64,000 bases of DNA from Rhodocyclaceae bacterium (GCA_018261935.1 JAGTRP010000001.1:248001-312000); one strand, 5' to 3'. Positions 52,243 to 63,565 are shown, numbered from the stretch's first letter. Made by a program: numbers and translations. Notes: generated by a model not told the origin, from the letters alone.

Positions 52243-52829
52243 TACAGGGTTCCCTTGGTGGAAGGCATGGCGCCCGCCATGCGGGAATCCGGGGTCGCCG
52301 CCATGCGCAGGGCCCGGCCGAAGGCCTTGAAGACGGTCTCGGCCTGGTGGTGGGCGTTCACTCCGCGGAGGTTATCGATGTGCAGGGTCATGCCGGCATG
52401 ATTCACCAGGCCCTGGAAAAATTCCCGCACCAGGTCCACGTCGAACTGGCCGATCGAGGCCCGGGTGAAGTCCACGTTGAATTCCAGACCCGGCCGCCCG
52501 GAAAGATCGATGACCACCCGTGACAGGGCCTCGTCCAGGGGCACGTAGGCATGGCCGTAGCGGGTGAGCCCCTTCTTGTCGCCCCAGGCCTTCGCCAGGG
52601 CCTGGCCGAGGGTGATGCCGATATCCTCCACCGTGTGGTGGGCATCGATGTGGAGATCCCCCTTGGCTTCGACTTCGAGGTCGATGAGGCCATGGCGGGC
52701 GATCTGGTCAAGCATGTGGTCGAGGAAGGGCACGCCGGTGGCGAACTGGCCGCGGCCATTGCCGTCCAGGTCGAGACGCACGGTGATCTGGGTCTCCAGG
52801 GTATTGCGAGTGATTTCTGCTTGCCGCAT
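52242..52829 (-). CDS. hisB: imidazoleglycerol-phosphate dehydratase
   Basis: Monofunctional HisB of 195 residues without the histidinol-phosphatase domain seen in enterics. Metal ligands come from [27 protein letters not shown] and [14 protein letters not shown]. The ATG at 52827-52829 starts [10 protein letters not shown]; the longer frame reaches into the divergent hisC promoter region and is rejected. First minus-strand gene of the hisB-HAFIE run. Confidence 0.97.
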   Translation of the reverse strand: MRQAEITRNTLETQITVRLDLDGNGRGQFATGVPFLDHMLDQIARHGLIDLEVEAKGDLHIDAHHTVEDIGITLGQALAKAWGDKKGLTRYGHAYVPLDEALSRVVIDLSGRPGLEFNVDFTRASIGQFDVDLVREFFQGLVNHAGMTLHIDNLRGVNAHHQAETVFKAFGRALRMAATPDSRMAGAMPSTKGTL

Positions 52830-52939
52830 GGTGCGAACAGGTTGTCGAGATGGCCGGATAATACCATTGGCCGAGGCAACCCTGGCCACGCCGGCGCCCA
52901 TGATAGAATTCCCGGTCGATTCCCCGGCCGCAAATACCG

Positions 52940-54007
52940 ATGAGCAAATTCTGGAGCCGTCTCGTTCACGGCCTGACGCCTTACGTTCCCGGCGAACAGC
53001 CCAAGCTCGCCAACCTCGTCAAGCTCAACACCAACGAAAATCCCTATCCGCCCTCTCCCCGCGTGATGGCCGCCGTGCAGGCGGAACTGGGAGAGGATGG
53101 AGCGCGGCTGCGCCTCTATCCGGACCCCAACGCCGACGGCCTCAAGGCGGCGGTGGCGCGGGAATTCGGCGTCCAGGCCAAGGAGGTGTTCGTCGGCAAC
53201 GGTTCCGACGAGGTCCTGGCCCATGTCTTCCAGGCGCTCCTCAAGCACGATCAGCCCATCCTCTTTCCGGACATCACCTACAGCTTCTATCCGGTCTATT
53301 GCGGGCTCTACGGGATCGACTACCGGGCCGTGCCCCTGGCCGAGGATTTCTCCCTGCGGGTCGAGGACTACCGCCAGCCGAACGGCGGCATCATCTTCCC
53401 CAATCCCAACGCCCCCACCGGCCGGCTGCTGTCCCTGGCGGAGATCGAGAGCCTCCTGGCCGGCAACCCGGGCTCGGTGGTAGTGATCGACGAAGCCTAC
53501 GTGGACTTCGGCGGCGAAAGCGCCGTCGCTCTCGTCCATCGCTTCCCCAACCTGCTGGTGGTCCACACCTTCTCCAAGTCCCGGTCCCTGGCCGGCCTGC
53601 GGGTCGGCTTCGCGGTCGGGCACGCCGACCTGATCGAAGCCCTGGAGCGGGTGAAGAATAGCTTCAACTCCTACCCCCTGGACCGACTGGCCCTGGCCGG
53701 CGCTGTCGCCGCCCTGGAGGACCGGGAACACTTCGAACGCACCCGCCAGGCAGTGATCGCCACCCGCGAAAAGCTCACGGCGGAACTGGCGGTCCTGGGC
53801 TTCGAGGTGCTGCCTTCTGCCGCGAATTTCGTCTTCGCCCGCCATCCGCAACGGGATGCCGCCCAGCTGGCGGCCCAGCTGCGGGAGCGCTCCATCATCG
53901 TCCGCCACTTCAAGCAGCCCCGCATCGACCAATTCCTGCGCATCACCGTCGGCACCGACCAGGAATGCGCCGCTCTGACTTCGGCCCTCCATGAAATCCT
54001 CGCCTGA
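52940..54007 (+). CDS. hisC: histidinol-phosphate aminotransferase
   Basis: PLP-dependent aminotransferase of 355 residues. [13 protein letters not shown] is the family opening; [23 protein letters not shown] and the Schiff-base lysine in [15 protein letters not shown] are all present. It is on the opposite strand to the rest of the his genes, separated from hisB by a 110-nt divergent region, whereas hisC commonly lies between hisD and hisB in the same direction. No clear ribosome site is seen before the ATG. Confidence 0.97.
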   Translation: MSKFWSRLVHGLTPYVPGEQPKLANLVKLNTNENPYPPSPRVMAAVQAELGEDGARLRLYPDPNADGLKAAVAREFGVQAKEVFVGNGSDEVLAHVFQALLKHDQPILFPDITYSFYPVYCGLYGIDYRAVPLAEDFSLRVEDYRQPNGGIIFPNPNAPTGRLLSLAEIESLLAGNPGSVVVIDEAYVDFGGESAVALVHRFPNLLVVHTFSKSRSLAGLRVGFAVGHADLIEALERVKNSFNSYPLDRLALAGAVAALEDREHFERTRQAVIATREKLTAELAVLGFEVLPSAANFVFARHPQRDAAQLAAQLRERSIIVRHFKQPRIDQFLRITVGTDQECAALTSALHEILA

Positions 54008-54224
54008 ATCCACGCAGAAAACCGTCGTCTGGAAACGCCCGGACGGCTCCACCGTCGCCTGCACCGAAAAGATCAAGGTGCTGCAGCAGAATCTCGACGA
54101 ACTGCGGCAGATCGCCCAGGATGCTTTCGAGGATGCCCTGCTGATGGAGTGCGACGAGGACCAGATCCGGGCGGTTTTCCTGGAGCTCATCCGCTCCCTG
54201 GAAAACCCGTACCAGCGGGGCTAA
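53991..54224 (+). CDS. small conserved-looking protein after hisC
   Basis: I do not recognise a named family. The 77-residue product has a short beta-like start ([18 protein letters not shown]) and then one acidic helix ([37 protein letters not shown]). It overlaps the hisC end by 17 nt in another frame, so it is translated with hisC. Codon use and composition match the neighbours, which supports a real gene. Its stop overlaps the stop of the convergent chromate-transporter gene. The helix resembles short regulatory or scaffold proteins, but no function is proposed. Confidence 0.72.
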   Translation: MKSSPESTQKTVVWKRPDGSTVACTEKIKVLQQNLDELRQIAQDAFEDALLMECDEDQIRAVFLELIRSLENPYQRG

Positions 54225-54742
54225 ACCGCCCCCAAGGCCCCGACGGCCGCCCCCAGGGCGATGAGCCACAGGGGGTGCAGTTTCGTCTTGAGGCTGAGGG
54301 CGACGGTAGCCGCCACCAGACCGGCGCCGGCCAGGCCGATACCGGCGGAACGGGCGATCAGGGTTGCCCCGGAGAACACCAGCCCCACCGCCAAGGGCGC
54401 CACGCCCACCTGCACCGCCTGCTGCCAGGGAGCGCCGCGAAAACGCTCCCAGTGGCGGAAGAGAAAATAGATCACCACGCTCATGGGCAGGCACATGGCC
54501 AGGGTAGACACAAAGGCCCCGGCCAATCCCGCCACTTCCCAGCCGATGAGGGTCACCACCAGGCCATTGGGCCCCGGGGCGGCCTGGGCGATGGCGTAGA
54601 GGTGGATGAAAGTGGTCTCGTCCAGCCAGTGCTTCTCTTCCACCACCACCCGCTGCATTTCCGGCAGGAGCGCCGAAGCGCCGCCGAAGGCGACGAAGAA
54701 GAGCAACGTGAACTGCAGGAAGAGGTCAGCGAGGAGCGGCAT
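54221..54742 (-). CDS. chromate transporter, C-terminal half-type (short ChrA subunit)
   Basis: A 173-residue membrane protein of the CHR family. It begins LLADLFLQFTLLFFVAFGGAS, has PEMQRVVVEEKHWL (conserved PxxxR..V.....W) near 28-41 and AAPGPNGLVVTLIGWEVAG near 54. Five to six hydrophobic segments follow. Short-chain CHR proteins work as a pair of about 170-190 residues each. The start at 54742 overlaps the end of the sister gene by 17 nt. Export of chromate or sulfate-like ions is the family role. Confidence 0.88.
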   Translation of the reverse strand: MPLLADLFLQFTLLFFVAFGGASALLPEMQRVVVEEKHWLDETTFIHLYAIAQAAPGPNGLVVTLIGWEVAGLAGAFVSTLAMCLPMSVVIYFLFRHWERFRGAPWQQAVQVGVAPLAVGLVFSGATLIARSAGIGLAGAGLVAATVALSLKTKLHPLWLIALGAAVGALGAV

Positions 54743-55295
54743 CTTGCAGGCGCCAGTAGGCGATGCCGGCGGAGAGCGCCAGGAGGCCCACCATCACCGC
54801 CGGCATGGGCCAGCGCAGGAGGGCGATGGCCACGAAGACGAGGCCGGCGAAGGGCAGCAGGAAAGGCTTTTCCCGGACCGCGACACCCATGCGGATGGCG
54901 GTGGCGAAGAGCAGCCCGCAGCCGACGGCGGCGATGCCCCGGAGCATGCCCTGCACCACCGGCAGGCTGCCGTAGTGGTCATAGAGCAGGGCGAGGGCCA
55001 GGGCGATGACGATTGGCCCCGCCAAAAGGCCGGCCACCGCCGCCACCGAACCGGCAACGCCGCGATAGCGGGCGCCCACCACCACCGACAGGTTGATGAC
55101 GTTGGGCCCCGGCAGGAACTGGCAGAGCCCCAGGAGGGTATTGAATTCCTCCGCCGACAACCAGCGGCGCTCGTCCACCAGGAGGCGCCGGGCAAAGGGC
55201 AGGACGCCGCCGAAGCCCGACAGGCCGATGCTGGAAAAACCCAGAAACAGCGCCTTCAGGCCGATGGACGCCTGAGGCGCCGTTTCTGCCGCCAT
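54726..55295 (-). CDS. chromate transporter, N-terminal half-type (short ChrA subunit)
   Basis: A 189-residue CHR domain protein. FLGFSSIGLSGFGGVLPFARR near 14-34 and LCQFLPGPNVINLSVVVG near 61-78 are the CHR motifs (FGG and PGP). The gene pairs with the following short subunit to make a two-gene ChrA. Its ATG overlaps the hisD stop by one base, so the pair sits inside the his block and is probably read from the hisG promoter. No chrB-type regulator is near. Confidence 0.88.
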   Translation of the reverse strand: MAAETAPQASIGLKALFLGFSSIGLSGFGGVLPFARRLLVDERRWLSAEEFNTLLGLCQFLPGPNVINLSVVVGARYRGVAGSVAAVAGLLAGPIVIALALALLYDHYGSLPVVQGMLRGIAAVGCGLLFATAIRMGVAVREKPFLLPFAGLVFVAIALLRWPMPAVMVGLLALSAGIAYWRLQDAAPR

Positions 55296-56596
55296 CAGTC
55301 TTCCAGCCGGTACTCGGCCGACTTGGCGTGGGCCGGCAGGCCTTCGCCGTGGGCCAGGACCGAAGCGATGCAGCCCAGCTTCTGGGCGCCTGCCTTCGAC
55401 ACCTTGATGAGGCTGGTGCGCTTCTGGAAGTCGTACACCCCCAGGGGCGAGGAGAAGCGGGCGCTGCCGGAGGTGGGCAGGACGTGGTTTGGCCCGGCAC
55501 AGTAGTCACCCAGGGATTCGGAGGTGTAGTGGCCGATGAAGATGGCCCCGGCATGGTGAATCTTTTCCACCCAGGGGTCCGGGTCGGCCAGGGACAGTTC
55601 CAGGTGCTCCGGCGCCACCCGGTTGGCGATGGCGCAGGCTTCCTCCAGGTCGCGCACCCGGATGAAGGCACCGCGATTGGAGAGGGATTCGCGGATCACA
55701 GCCTGGCGCGGCATGGTCGGCAGCAGTTTCTCGATGCTGGCCTGGACCCGGTCGATGAAGGCAGCGTCGGTGCAGATGAGGATGGACTGGGCCAGTTCGT
55801 CGTGCTCGGCCTGGGAGAAGAGGTCCATGGCCACCCAGTCGGGGTCGCTGCTGCCGTCGGCCACCACCAGGATTTCCGAGGGCCCGGCGACCATGTCGAT
55901 GCCGACGATACCGAAGACCCGGCGCTTGGCGCAGGCGACATAGGCATTGCCGGGACCGACGATCTTGTCCACCTGGGGCACGGTGTCCGTGCCGTAGGCC
56001 AGGGCCGCCACGGCCTGGGAGCCGCCGATGGTGAAGACCCGGTCCACGCCGGCCAGGCAGGCGGCGGCCAGCACCAGGGCATTCCTCTCGCCCCCCGGGG
56101 TGGGCACCACCATGATCAGTTCCTTGACCCCGGCCACCTTGGCCGGGATGGCGTTCATCAGCACCGACGAGGGATAGGACGCCTTGCCGCCAGGAACGTA
56201 GAGGCCGACCCGGTCCAGGGGGGTAATCATCTGGCCGAGAAGGGTGCCGTCGGCTTCCGTATAGCTCCAGCCTTCCATCTTCTGACGCTCATGGTAGGCG
56301 CGGATGCGGGCGGCGGCGGCTTCCAGGGCCTGGCGCTGCTCGGCGGGGAGACCATCCAGGGCGGCCTGGAGGACCGACCTGGAAAGCTCCAGGTCGGCTA
56401 TGCCGCCCACCGTCAGACGGTCGAAGCGATTGGTGTATTCCACTACCGCCGCGTCGCCCCGGGCCTTCACGTCGGCCAGAATGGTTGCGACGGTGCGCTC
56501 GATGTTTTCGTCCTGGGCAGCCTCGAAGGCGAGAAGGGCGTCGAGGCGCGCCGTGAAATCGGCATCACTGGTGGAAAGGCGTTTGACAGCGACCAT
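55295..56596 (-). CDS. hisD: histidinol dehydrogenase
   Basis: Last two steps of histidine synthesis: histidinol to histidine with two NAD+. The 433 residues include [22 protein letters not shown] near 119, [41 protein letters not shown] with the zinc ligands, and VAPEHLEL. The ATG at 56594-56596 is just after the hisG stop (2-nt gap). Length is normal. Confidence 0.98.
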   Translation of the reverse strand: MVAVKRLSTSDADFTARLDALLAFEAAQDENIERTVATILADVKARGDAAVVEYTNRFDRLTVGGIADLELSRSVLQAALDGLPAEQRQALEAAAARIRAYHERQKMEGWSYTEADGTLLGQMITPLDRVGLYVPGGKASYPSSVLMNAIPAKVAGVKELIMVVPTPGGERNALVLAAACLAGVDRVFTIGGSQAVAALAYGTDTVPQVDKIVGPGNAYVACAKRRVFGIVGIDMVAGPSEILVVADGSSDPDWVAMDLFSQAEHDELAQSILICTDAAFIDRVQASIEKLLPTMPRQAVIRESLSNRGAFIRVRDLEEACAIANRVAPEHLELSLADPDPWVEKIHHAGAIFIGHYTSESLGDYCAGPNHVLPTSGSARFSSPLGVYDFQKRTSLIKVSKAGAQKLGCIASVLAHGEGLPAHAKSAEYRLED

Positions 56597-56598
56597 GG

Positions 56599-57243
56599 TT
56601 ACTCCCCGACCACCTGGGCAAAGGCGTCGATAATGGGTTGCAGGGTTTCCCGTTTGACCTTGAGGGAAGCCTGGTTGACCACCAGGCGGCTGGAAATGGG
56701 CATGATGTCCTCCACCGCCACCAGGTTGTTGGCCTTCAGGGTGCCGCCGGTGGACACCAGGTCCACGATGGCGTCGGCCAGGCCGGCCAGGGGGGCCAGT
56801 TCCATGGAGCCGTAGAGCTTGATGAGATCCACGTGCACGCCCTTGGCCGCGAAGTGCTCCCGGGCCGTCTTGATATATTTGCTGGCCACCTTGAGCCGCG
56901 CCCCCTGGCGCACCGCCTTGTCGTAGTCGAAGCCGGCCGGGACTGCGACCATCATGCGGCACTTGGCGATCTTGAGGTCCAGGGGAGCGTAGAGCCCTTC
57001 CCCGCCGTGCTCGATGAGGACATCCTTGCCGGCCACGCCGAGATCGGCGGCGCCGTACTGGACATAGGTCGGCACGTCGGTGGCGCGGACGATGACCACC
57101 CGCACCTCCGGCTGGTTGGTCTCGATGATGAGCTTTCTGGAAGTCTCCGGATTCTCGTTCGGGACGATGCCGGCCGCCGCCAGGAGGGGCAGGGTTTCGT
57201 CGAAGATGCGGCCCTTGGAGAGGGCGATGGTGATGGTGGTCAC
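56599..57243 (-). CDS. hisG: ATP phosphoribosyltransferase, short form
   Basis: First, feedback-controlled step of histidine synthesis. The product has 214 residues, so it lacks the C-terminal ACT-like regulatory domain of the long HisG (about 295). The short form needs HisZ, which is not in this window. Motifs: [18 protein letters not shown] at the start, [17 protein letters not shown] and [18 protein letters not shown] (PRPP loop). The start is GTG at 57241-57243. Confidence 0.97.
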   Translation of the reverse strand: MTTITIALSKGRIFDETLPLLAAAGIVPNENPETSRKLIIETNQPEVRVVIVRATDVPTYVQYGAADLGVAGKDVLIEHGGEGLYAPLDLKIAKCRMMVAVPAGFDYDKAVRQGARLKVASKYIKTAREHFAAKGVHVDLIKLYGSMELAPLAGLADAIVDLVSTGGTLKANNLVAVEDIMPISSRLVVNQASLKVKRETLQPIIDAFAQVVGE

Positions 57244-57430
57244 GGGGTTACGCCTGGAAACAAAGGCAGCATTTTACCGCAAGGGCGGGGGATGGCCCCA
57301 GGTTCGCCCCCTCCGGGCAGCGCTTTATCGGCGCCACATCCCTCCCCGCCTGTCTTCCAGCGGGGGGCGCAAGCTAGAATGCATGTTTTGTGCGGCCGGC
57401 GGGCCGCGCCTGCTCACACAAGGAACCCCA

Positions 57431-58384
57431 ATGGCCGCATCGAGCCTCCTCGCCCTGATCGACGACATCGCCACCATCCTGGACGATGTGGCGCTCCTCA
57501 CCAAGGTCGCGTCCCAGAAGACGGCCGGCGTCCTGGGGGATGACCTCGCCCTGAACGCCCAGCAGGTGGCCGGTGTGCGGGCGGAGCGGGAATTGCCGGT
57601 GGTCTGGGCGGTGGCCAAGGGCTCGTTCCGAAACAAGGCCATCCTGGTGCCGGCCGCCCTGGCCATCAGCGCCGTCGCCCCCTGGGCGGTCATACCGCTG
57701 CTAATGGTGGGCGGGGCGTTTCTTTGCTACGAAGGCTTCGAGAAGCTCGCCCACAAGTTCCTGCACAACCCGGCGGAAGAAGGAGCCCACGAGGCCGAAC
57801 TGATGCAGGCCCTGGCCGACCCCGCGGTGGACCTGATGGCTCTGGAAAGGGACAAGATTCAGGGGGCGGTGCGCACCGACTTCATTCTTTCGGCGGAAAT
57901 CATCGCCATCACCCTGGGCACGGTGGCAGGCGCCGCCTTCATGACCCAGGTGGCCGTCCTCACCGGCGTAGCCATTATCATGACCATCGGGGTCTATGGC
58001 CTGGTGGGGGGCATCGTCAAGTTGGACGACGCCGGGCTCTACCTCAGCCAGCGCTCCGGCGACGGGGCTTTCGCCCGGCTGCAGCGGCGCTTCGGCAGCG
58101 CCATCCTCAAGGCGGCCCCCTGGCTCATGAAAGGCTTGTCGGTGGCCGGCACGGCGGCCATGTTCCTGGTGGGTGGCGGCATCCTGACCCACGGCATCCC
58201 GGTGGCGCACCACTGGATCGAAGGCGTTGGCCAGGGCGTAGCCACCCTACCCGGCGTCGGCGGCCTGCTGGGGGGGACGACCACCGCCCTGATCAACGGA
58301 TTGGCCGGCGTCCTGGCCGGCGCCCTGGTGCTGACCGGAGTCAGCGGAGTTCAGCGGCTGTTTTCCAGGAACCGGGGAAGATAG
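57431..58384 (+). CDS. DUF808 family membrane protein (YedI type)
   Basis: A 317-residue inner-membrane protein. SSLLALIDDIATILDDVALLTKVASQKTAGVLGDDLALNAQQV at the start is the family hallmark (reported here as its landmarks IDDIATILDD and TAGVLGDDLA). It has about seven hydrophobic segments, including IPLLMVGGAFLCYEGFEKL. The function of YedI/DUF808 is unknown. It lies between hisG and murA, which are more often adjacent, and is oriented opposite to both. The ATG at 57431 follows ACAAGGAAC. Confidence 0.92.
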   Translation: MAASSLLALIDDIATILDDVALLTKVASQKTAGVLGDDLALNAQQVAGVRAERELPVVWAVAKGSFRNKAILVPAALAISAVAPWAVIPLLMVGGAFLCYEGFEKLAHKFLHNPAEEGAHEAELMQALADPAVDLMALERDKIQGAVRTDFILSAEIIAITLGTVAGAAFMTQVAVLTGVAIIMTIGVYGLVGGIVKLDDAGLYLSQRSGDGAFARLQRRFGSAILKAAPWLMKGLSVAGTAAMFLVGGGILTHGIPVAHHWIEGVGQGVATLPGVGGLLGGTTTALINGLAGVLAGALVLTGVSGVQRLFSRNRGR

Positions 58385-58409
58385 CCTTCGCCGGCCCTGA
58401 ACCCGGCGT

Positions 58410-59901
<1,492 letters not shown>

Positions 59902-59911
59902 GTTGGGACTC

Positions 59912-60694
59912 TTAATGTCTGAGTTTCCAGCCTCGCTTGAGGAGGCCGAGGGTAAAAAGCGAAACGGCGGCAAAACAACCGACGACCACGGCGAGGCTCA
60001 CCAGGGGAGACACATCCGAAACGCCGAAGAAGCCGTAGCGGAAGCCGTCGATCATGTAGAAAACAGGATTGTAATGCGACAAGCCCTGCCAGAAGGGCGG
60101 CAGCGAATGAATGGAGTAGAACACCCCGGAAAGCATGGTCAGGGGCATCACCAGGAAATTCTGGAAAGCCGCCAACTGGTCGAACTTCTCGGCCCAGATT
60201 CCGGCAATGACCCCGAGGGTAGCGAGGATGCCGCCGCCGAAGAGGGCAAAGGCCAGGATCCACCCGGGAGCCTCGACCCGTAGCGGCGCGAACCAGGCGG
60301 TTACCGCCAGCACGCAGACGCCGACCGCCAGGCCGCGCACTACCGCCGCCAGGACATAGGCCAGGAAGAAGGCGGTATGGGAAATCGGGGGGAGCAGGAC
60401 GAAGACGATGGACCCCGTCACCTTGGATTGGATAAGGCTGGAAGACGAATTGGCGAAGGCATTTTGCAGAACCTGCATCATGACCAGGCCGGGGATCAGG
60501 AAGGCCGTATAGACGACCCCGTGCACCTGGACCCGGCCTTCCAGCACATGGGAGAAGATGAGGAGGTAAAGGAGCGCCGTCAGCACCGGCGCCGCGATGG
60601 TCTGGAAACCGACTTTCCAGAAGCGCAGCACCTCCTTGGAGAAGAGGGTCCAGAAGCCGATGAGTTGCCTGGCTGGGGCCCGAGCCATGGTCAT
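59912..60694 (-). CDS. ABC-2 type transporter permease (YadH-like)
   Basis: A 260-residue inner-membrane permease with six hydrophobic segments. It has FWTLFSKEVLRFWKVGFQT at the start, QSKVTGSIVFVLLPPIS near 87 and SHYNPVFYMIDGFRYGFF near 210, all typical of the YadH group. The start overlaps the ATPase stop by 4 nt (ATGA). The pair lies between mlaB and the BolA-like gene, a position conserved in Betaproteobacteria. The exported substrate is unknown. Confidence 0.93.
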   Translation of the reverse strand: MTMARAPARQLIGFWTLFSKEVLRFWKVGFQTIAAPVLTALLYLLIFSHVLEGRVQVHGVVYTAFLIPGLVMMQVLQNAFANSSSSLIQSKVTGSIVFVLLPPISHTAFFLAYVLAAVVRGLAVGVCVLAVTAWFAPLRVEAPGWILAFALFGGGILATLGVIAGIWAEKFDQLAAFQNFLVMPLTMLSGVFYSIHSLPPFWQGLSHYNPVFYMIDGFRYGFFGVSDVSPLVSLAVVVGCFAAVSLFTLGLLKRGWKLRH

Positions 60695-61410
60695 CCCCGC
60701 ATCACCCGCACGAAGACATCCTCCAGGGAATCGCCCGCATGGCGGGCCATGAGATTGGCCGTGGTGTCCAGGGCCACCAGCTTCCCCTGCTTCAGGAGGG
60801 CGATCCGGCCGCACAGGGCCTCGGCCTCCTCCAGATAGTGGGTGGTGAGGATGATGGTGTGGCCCTCGCCGTTCAGGCGCCGGACGAAATGCCACAGCCC
60901 CTGCCGCAACTCGACGTCGACGCCGGCCGTAGGCTCGTCGAGGACGATCACCGGCGGCTTGTGCACCAGGGCCTGGGCCACCAGCACCCGCCGCTTCATG
61001 CCGCCCGAGAGGCGGCGCATGTTGGTGTCCGCCTTGTCGGTCAGATCCAGATTGGCCAGGATTTCATCGATCCAGTCGTCGTTCCGGCGCAGCCCGAAGT
61101 AACCCGACTGGATGCGCAGGGTTTCGCGGACGGTGAAGAAGGGGTCGAAGACCAGTTCCTGGGGAACGATCCCGAGGCGCCGGCGGGCTTCCCGGTAATC
61201 GGTGACGACGTCGTGGCCCAGCACCGACAGCGTCCCGGAATCCGGCCGCACCAGGCCGGCCAGGCAGGAGATCAGGGTTGTCTTGCCGGCGCCGTTGGGG
61301 CCGAGGAGGCCGAAGAATTCACCTTCCTCGATCGCCAGGGAAACCCCGGCCAGCGCCCGCAGGGCCCCGAAATGCTTGACAACATCGACGATGGAGACTG
61401 CAACAGCCAT
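60691..61410 (-). CDS. ABC transporter ATP-binding protein (YadG-like)
   Basis: A 239-residue ATPase with Walker A GPNGAGKTT near 36-44, signature LSGGMKRRV, Walker B VIVLDEPTAGVD and H-loop TTHYLEEAEAL. This is the DrrA/NodI/YadG type. It forms an exporter with the following permease. ATG at 61408-61410, 20 nt after the STAS gene of the mla set. Confidence 0.95.
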   Translation of the reverse strand: MAVAVSIVDVVKHFGALRALAGVSLAIEEGEFFGLLGPNGAGKTTLISCLAGLVRPDSGTLSVLGHDVVTDYREARRRLGIVPQELVFDPFFTVRETLRIQSGYFGLRRNDDWIDEILANLDLTDKADTNMRRLSGGMKRRVLVAQALVHKPPVIVLDEPTAGVDVELRQGLWHFVRRLNGEGHTIILTTHYLEEAEALCGRIALLKQGKLVALDTTANLMARHAGDSLEDVFVRVMRG

Positions 61411-61430
61411 GCGGGCGAGACCCAGTCGCC

Positions 61431-61712
61431 CTAGGCGACGGACAGCAGTTCGGCGACGCCGTAAAGATCGGCGAGGGAACGGACGCCAACCGGCAGGTTG
61501 GCAAAAACAATGCTCGATCCGCGCGCCTCGGCGGTGCGCAGCCAGCCCAGCATGACCGCCAGGGCGGAGGAATCGGCCTCGGCGACCGCCCCGAGATCAA
61601 TGACCTCGCCCCCCTGCCCCAAAGCGGAGCGGCCTGCTTCCAGCAGGCCGCGGGCATTGGCCATCACCATCGGCACGGTGACGCGCAAACGGCCGTCCTC
61701 CCTTTCGATCAT
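61431..61712 (-). CDS. mlaB: STAS domain protein, MlaB
   Basis: A 93-residue cytoplasmic STAS protein that binds the MlaF ATPase of the phospholipid-trafficking MlaFEDB complex. The core EVIDLGAVAEADSSALAVMLGWL near 36-58 has the DSSAL loop. It overlaps the mlaC stop by 4 nt. Short length and context fix the name. Confidence 0.92.
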   Translation of the reverse strand: MIEREDGRLRVTVPMVMANARGLLEAGRSALGQGGEVIDLGAVAEADSSALAVMLGWLRTAEARGSSIVFANLPVGVRSLADLYGVAELLSVA

Positions 61713-62335
61713 TTCTTCTCCACCTTGGTGGGAGGATTGGCTTCCAGGGACTTGTTCTTGTTGGCGATGGACTGGATCAACCCTTCGATACCGCCACTGC
61801 GCACTTCCTGGGCGAAGGTCTCCCGATAATTGGTCACTAGGCTGATGCCGGCAACGGTCACGTCATAGACCTTCCAGTCGTCATCCACTTTCTCCAGGCT
61901 ATAGTCGAGCTGGACGGGCTTGTTGCCGGGTTGCACGACCTCGGTGCGTACCAGGACGTCGGTATCGCCGGGATTCATCTTGAACGGCTTGTAGCGGATG
62001 GTCTGATCCCGATAGGAGGTCAGGGCATTGGAATAGGTGCGCACCAGCAGGGTCTTGAATTCCTGCATCAGCTGCTGTTGCTGCTGGGGGCTGGCCCGCC
62101 GCCAGTCCTTGCCCACCGCCAGGGCGGTCATGTGCCGGAAGTTGAAATGGGGAAGCACCTTGGCATCCACCAATTCCAGGACCCTGTTCGGATTGCCGCT
62201 CTGAATCGCCTTATCCTTGCGGACGATATCCAGCACTTCCTCGCTCACCCGTTTGACCATGACATCGGGCGCCTCCTCAGCCCACACCGAGGCGGCAACC
62301 AGGCAGGTAAACAAAAACGCGAATAGTTTTTTCAT
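61709..62335 (-). CDS. mlaC: periplasmic phospholipid-binding protein MlaC
   Basis: Carries phospholipids between the outer-membrane MlaA complex and inner-membrane MlaFEDB. The 208-residue protein has a signal peptide (KKLFAFLFTCLVAASVWA) and MlaC landmarks HFNFRHMTALAVGKDWR near 62 and VYDVTVAGISLVTNYRETF near 153. The ATG at 62333-62335 was chosen for the signal peptide; the frame above overlaps mlaA. Confidence 0.96.
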   Translation of the reverse strand: MKKLFAFLFTCLVAASVWAEEAPDVMVKRVSEEVLDIVRKDKAIQSGNPNRVLELVDAKVLPHFNFRHMTALAVGKDWRRASPQQQQQLMQEFKTLLVRTYSNALTSYRDQTIRYKPFKMNPGDTDVLVRTEVVQPGNKPVQLDYSLEKVDDDWKVYDVTVAGISLVTNYRETFAQEVRSGGIEGLIQSIANKNKSLEANPPTKVEKK

Positions 62336-62357
62336 ACTGTTCCGGGGATTCAAGTTA

Positions 62358-63098
62358 TTAATAGTCTTCTTCCTGCAATTTTGGCGGACGGCCATCGAAA
62401 ATCTGGCTGCGCCGCCGCTGCAGGTAGGCATCACGAATGTAGGAATATTTGTCGATGGCGGCCTGCTCCACCACCTTGTCGGTGGGCAGGAGACTGGCAC
62501 GGATATCGACGAAGCGCAGTGCGATGGTGCTGTTGCGCACCGGAATGGGATCGATACCCCAACCCACCGGGTCGGCAAAGGCATCCACCACGAAGCCGCC
62601 GGTGTCGCGGACGGTACGGGGCCCGATGAGCGGCCAGAACAGATAACCGCCGTCGTCCACGCCCCAGCGGGCCAAGGTCTGGCCGAAATCCTCGTCGTGC
62701 TTTTCGAGACCCAGTTCGCTGGCGACATCGAAAAGACCGAAAATGCCGACGGTGGAATTGATCAGGAGCCGTGCGATATCGCTGGCACCATCGTCACCCT
62801 TGCCCTGCAAGCCGTTGTTGATGCCGGTCCACAGGTCGCCCACATTGCCGAAAAAGTTGCCTACGCCGGCCTTCACCGGCAGCGGCACGGCATTATCGTA
62901 GGCCTTCGCCACCGGCTTGGCGACCGCCTTGTCGATCCCTTCATTGACCGCGAACATGGCCCGGTTGAAGCCTTCGTAGGGATCCTTCGGATTGTCGCCA
63001 CGGGTAGCGCAACCCGACGCCAGAGCCGCCGCGCCACAGAAGGCCAGTGCAGTTCCGGTCCTTCGACCCCATTCTGAAAACTTCGCCATGACGGTCAT
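62358..63098 (-). CDS. mlaA: outer-membrane phospholipid-removal lipoprotein MlaA (VacJ)
   Basis: A 246-residue lipoprotein with lipobox ASGC near residue 29 (AALASGCATRG). DPYEGFNRAMFAVNEGIDK near 39 and GDDGGY-like WGVDDGGYLFWPLIGPRTVRD near 146 are the VacJ landmarks. It removes misplaced phospholipid from the outer leaflet. It sits between mlaD and mlaC, as in many Betaproteobacteria, whereas E. coli has it elsewhere. The first ATG overlaps the mlaD stop; a second ATG three codons later is possible. Confidence 0.95.
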   Translation of the reverse strand: MTVMAKFSEWGRRTGTALAFCGAAALASGCATRGDNPKDPYEGFNRAMFAVNEGIDKAVAKPVAKAYDNAVPLPVKAGVGNFFGNVGDLWTGINNGLQGKGDDGASDIARLLINSTVGIFGLFDVASELGLEKHDEDFGQTLARWGVDDGGYLFWPLIGPRTVRDTGGFVVDAFADPVGWGIDPIPVRNSTIALRFVDIRASLLPTDKVVEQAAIDKYSYIRDAYLQRRRSQIFDGRPPKLQEEDY

Positions 63099-63565
63099 TT
63101 CTGCGTTTGCCCTTCCGAAGCCTTGCTAAACAGGAACTGGCCAATGAGCTTTTCCAGCACAACGGCCGACTGGGTCTTGGCGATGACATCGCCAGGGTTC
63201 AGCATCTTTTCGTCACCGCCCGCTTCGAGACCCACGAACTGCTCCCCCAGCAGGCCGGAGGTGTAGATGGAAGCAAACGTATCCTTCGGGAAGTGGTAAC
63301 GACCGTCAATCGTCATGGTCACCACCGCCTCGTAGGCATGGGTGTCGAAGCCGATATCCGTGATCCGCCCCACCACGACGCCGGCGCTTTTCACGGGGCC
63401 GCGCACCTTGAGGCCACCAATATTATCAAACTTGGCTTGCAGCACATACGCATTTGACATACGGGCCGAGGAAAGGTTGCCTACTTTCAGAGAAAGAAAC
63501 AACAACGCGGCGATGCCGATGGCAACGAAGATACCAACCCAAAGGTCGAGAACAGAACGGCTCAT
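63095..63565 (-). CDS. mlaD: MCE-domain substrate-binding protein MlaD
   Basis: A 156-residue single-pass protein that forms the hexameric hydrophobic ring of MlaFEDB. The N-terminal anchor is DLWVGIFVAIGIAALLFLSL. The MCE domain starts near QAKFDNIGGLKVRGPVKSAGV and includes LGEQFVGLEAGG. It overlaps mlaE and mlaA by 4 nt each, a coupled operon. Confidence 0.97.
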   Translation of the reverse strand: MSRSVLDLWVGIFVAIGIAALLFLSLKVGNLSSARMSNAYVLQAKFDNIGGLKVRGPVKSAGVVVGRITDIGFDTHAYEAVVTMTIDGRYHFPKDTFASIYTSGLLGEQFVGLEAGGDEKMLNPGDVIAKTQSAVVLEKLIGQFLFSKASEGQTQK

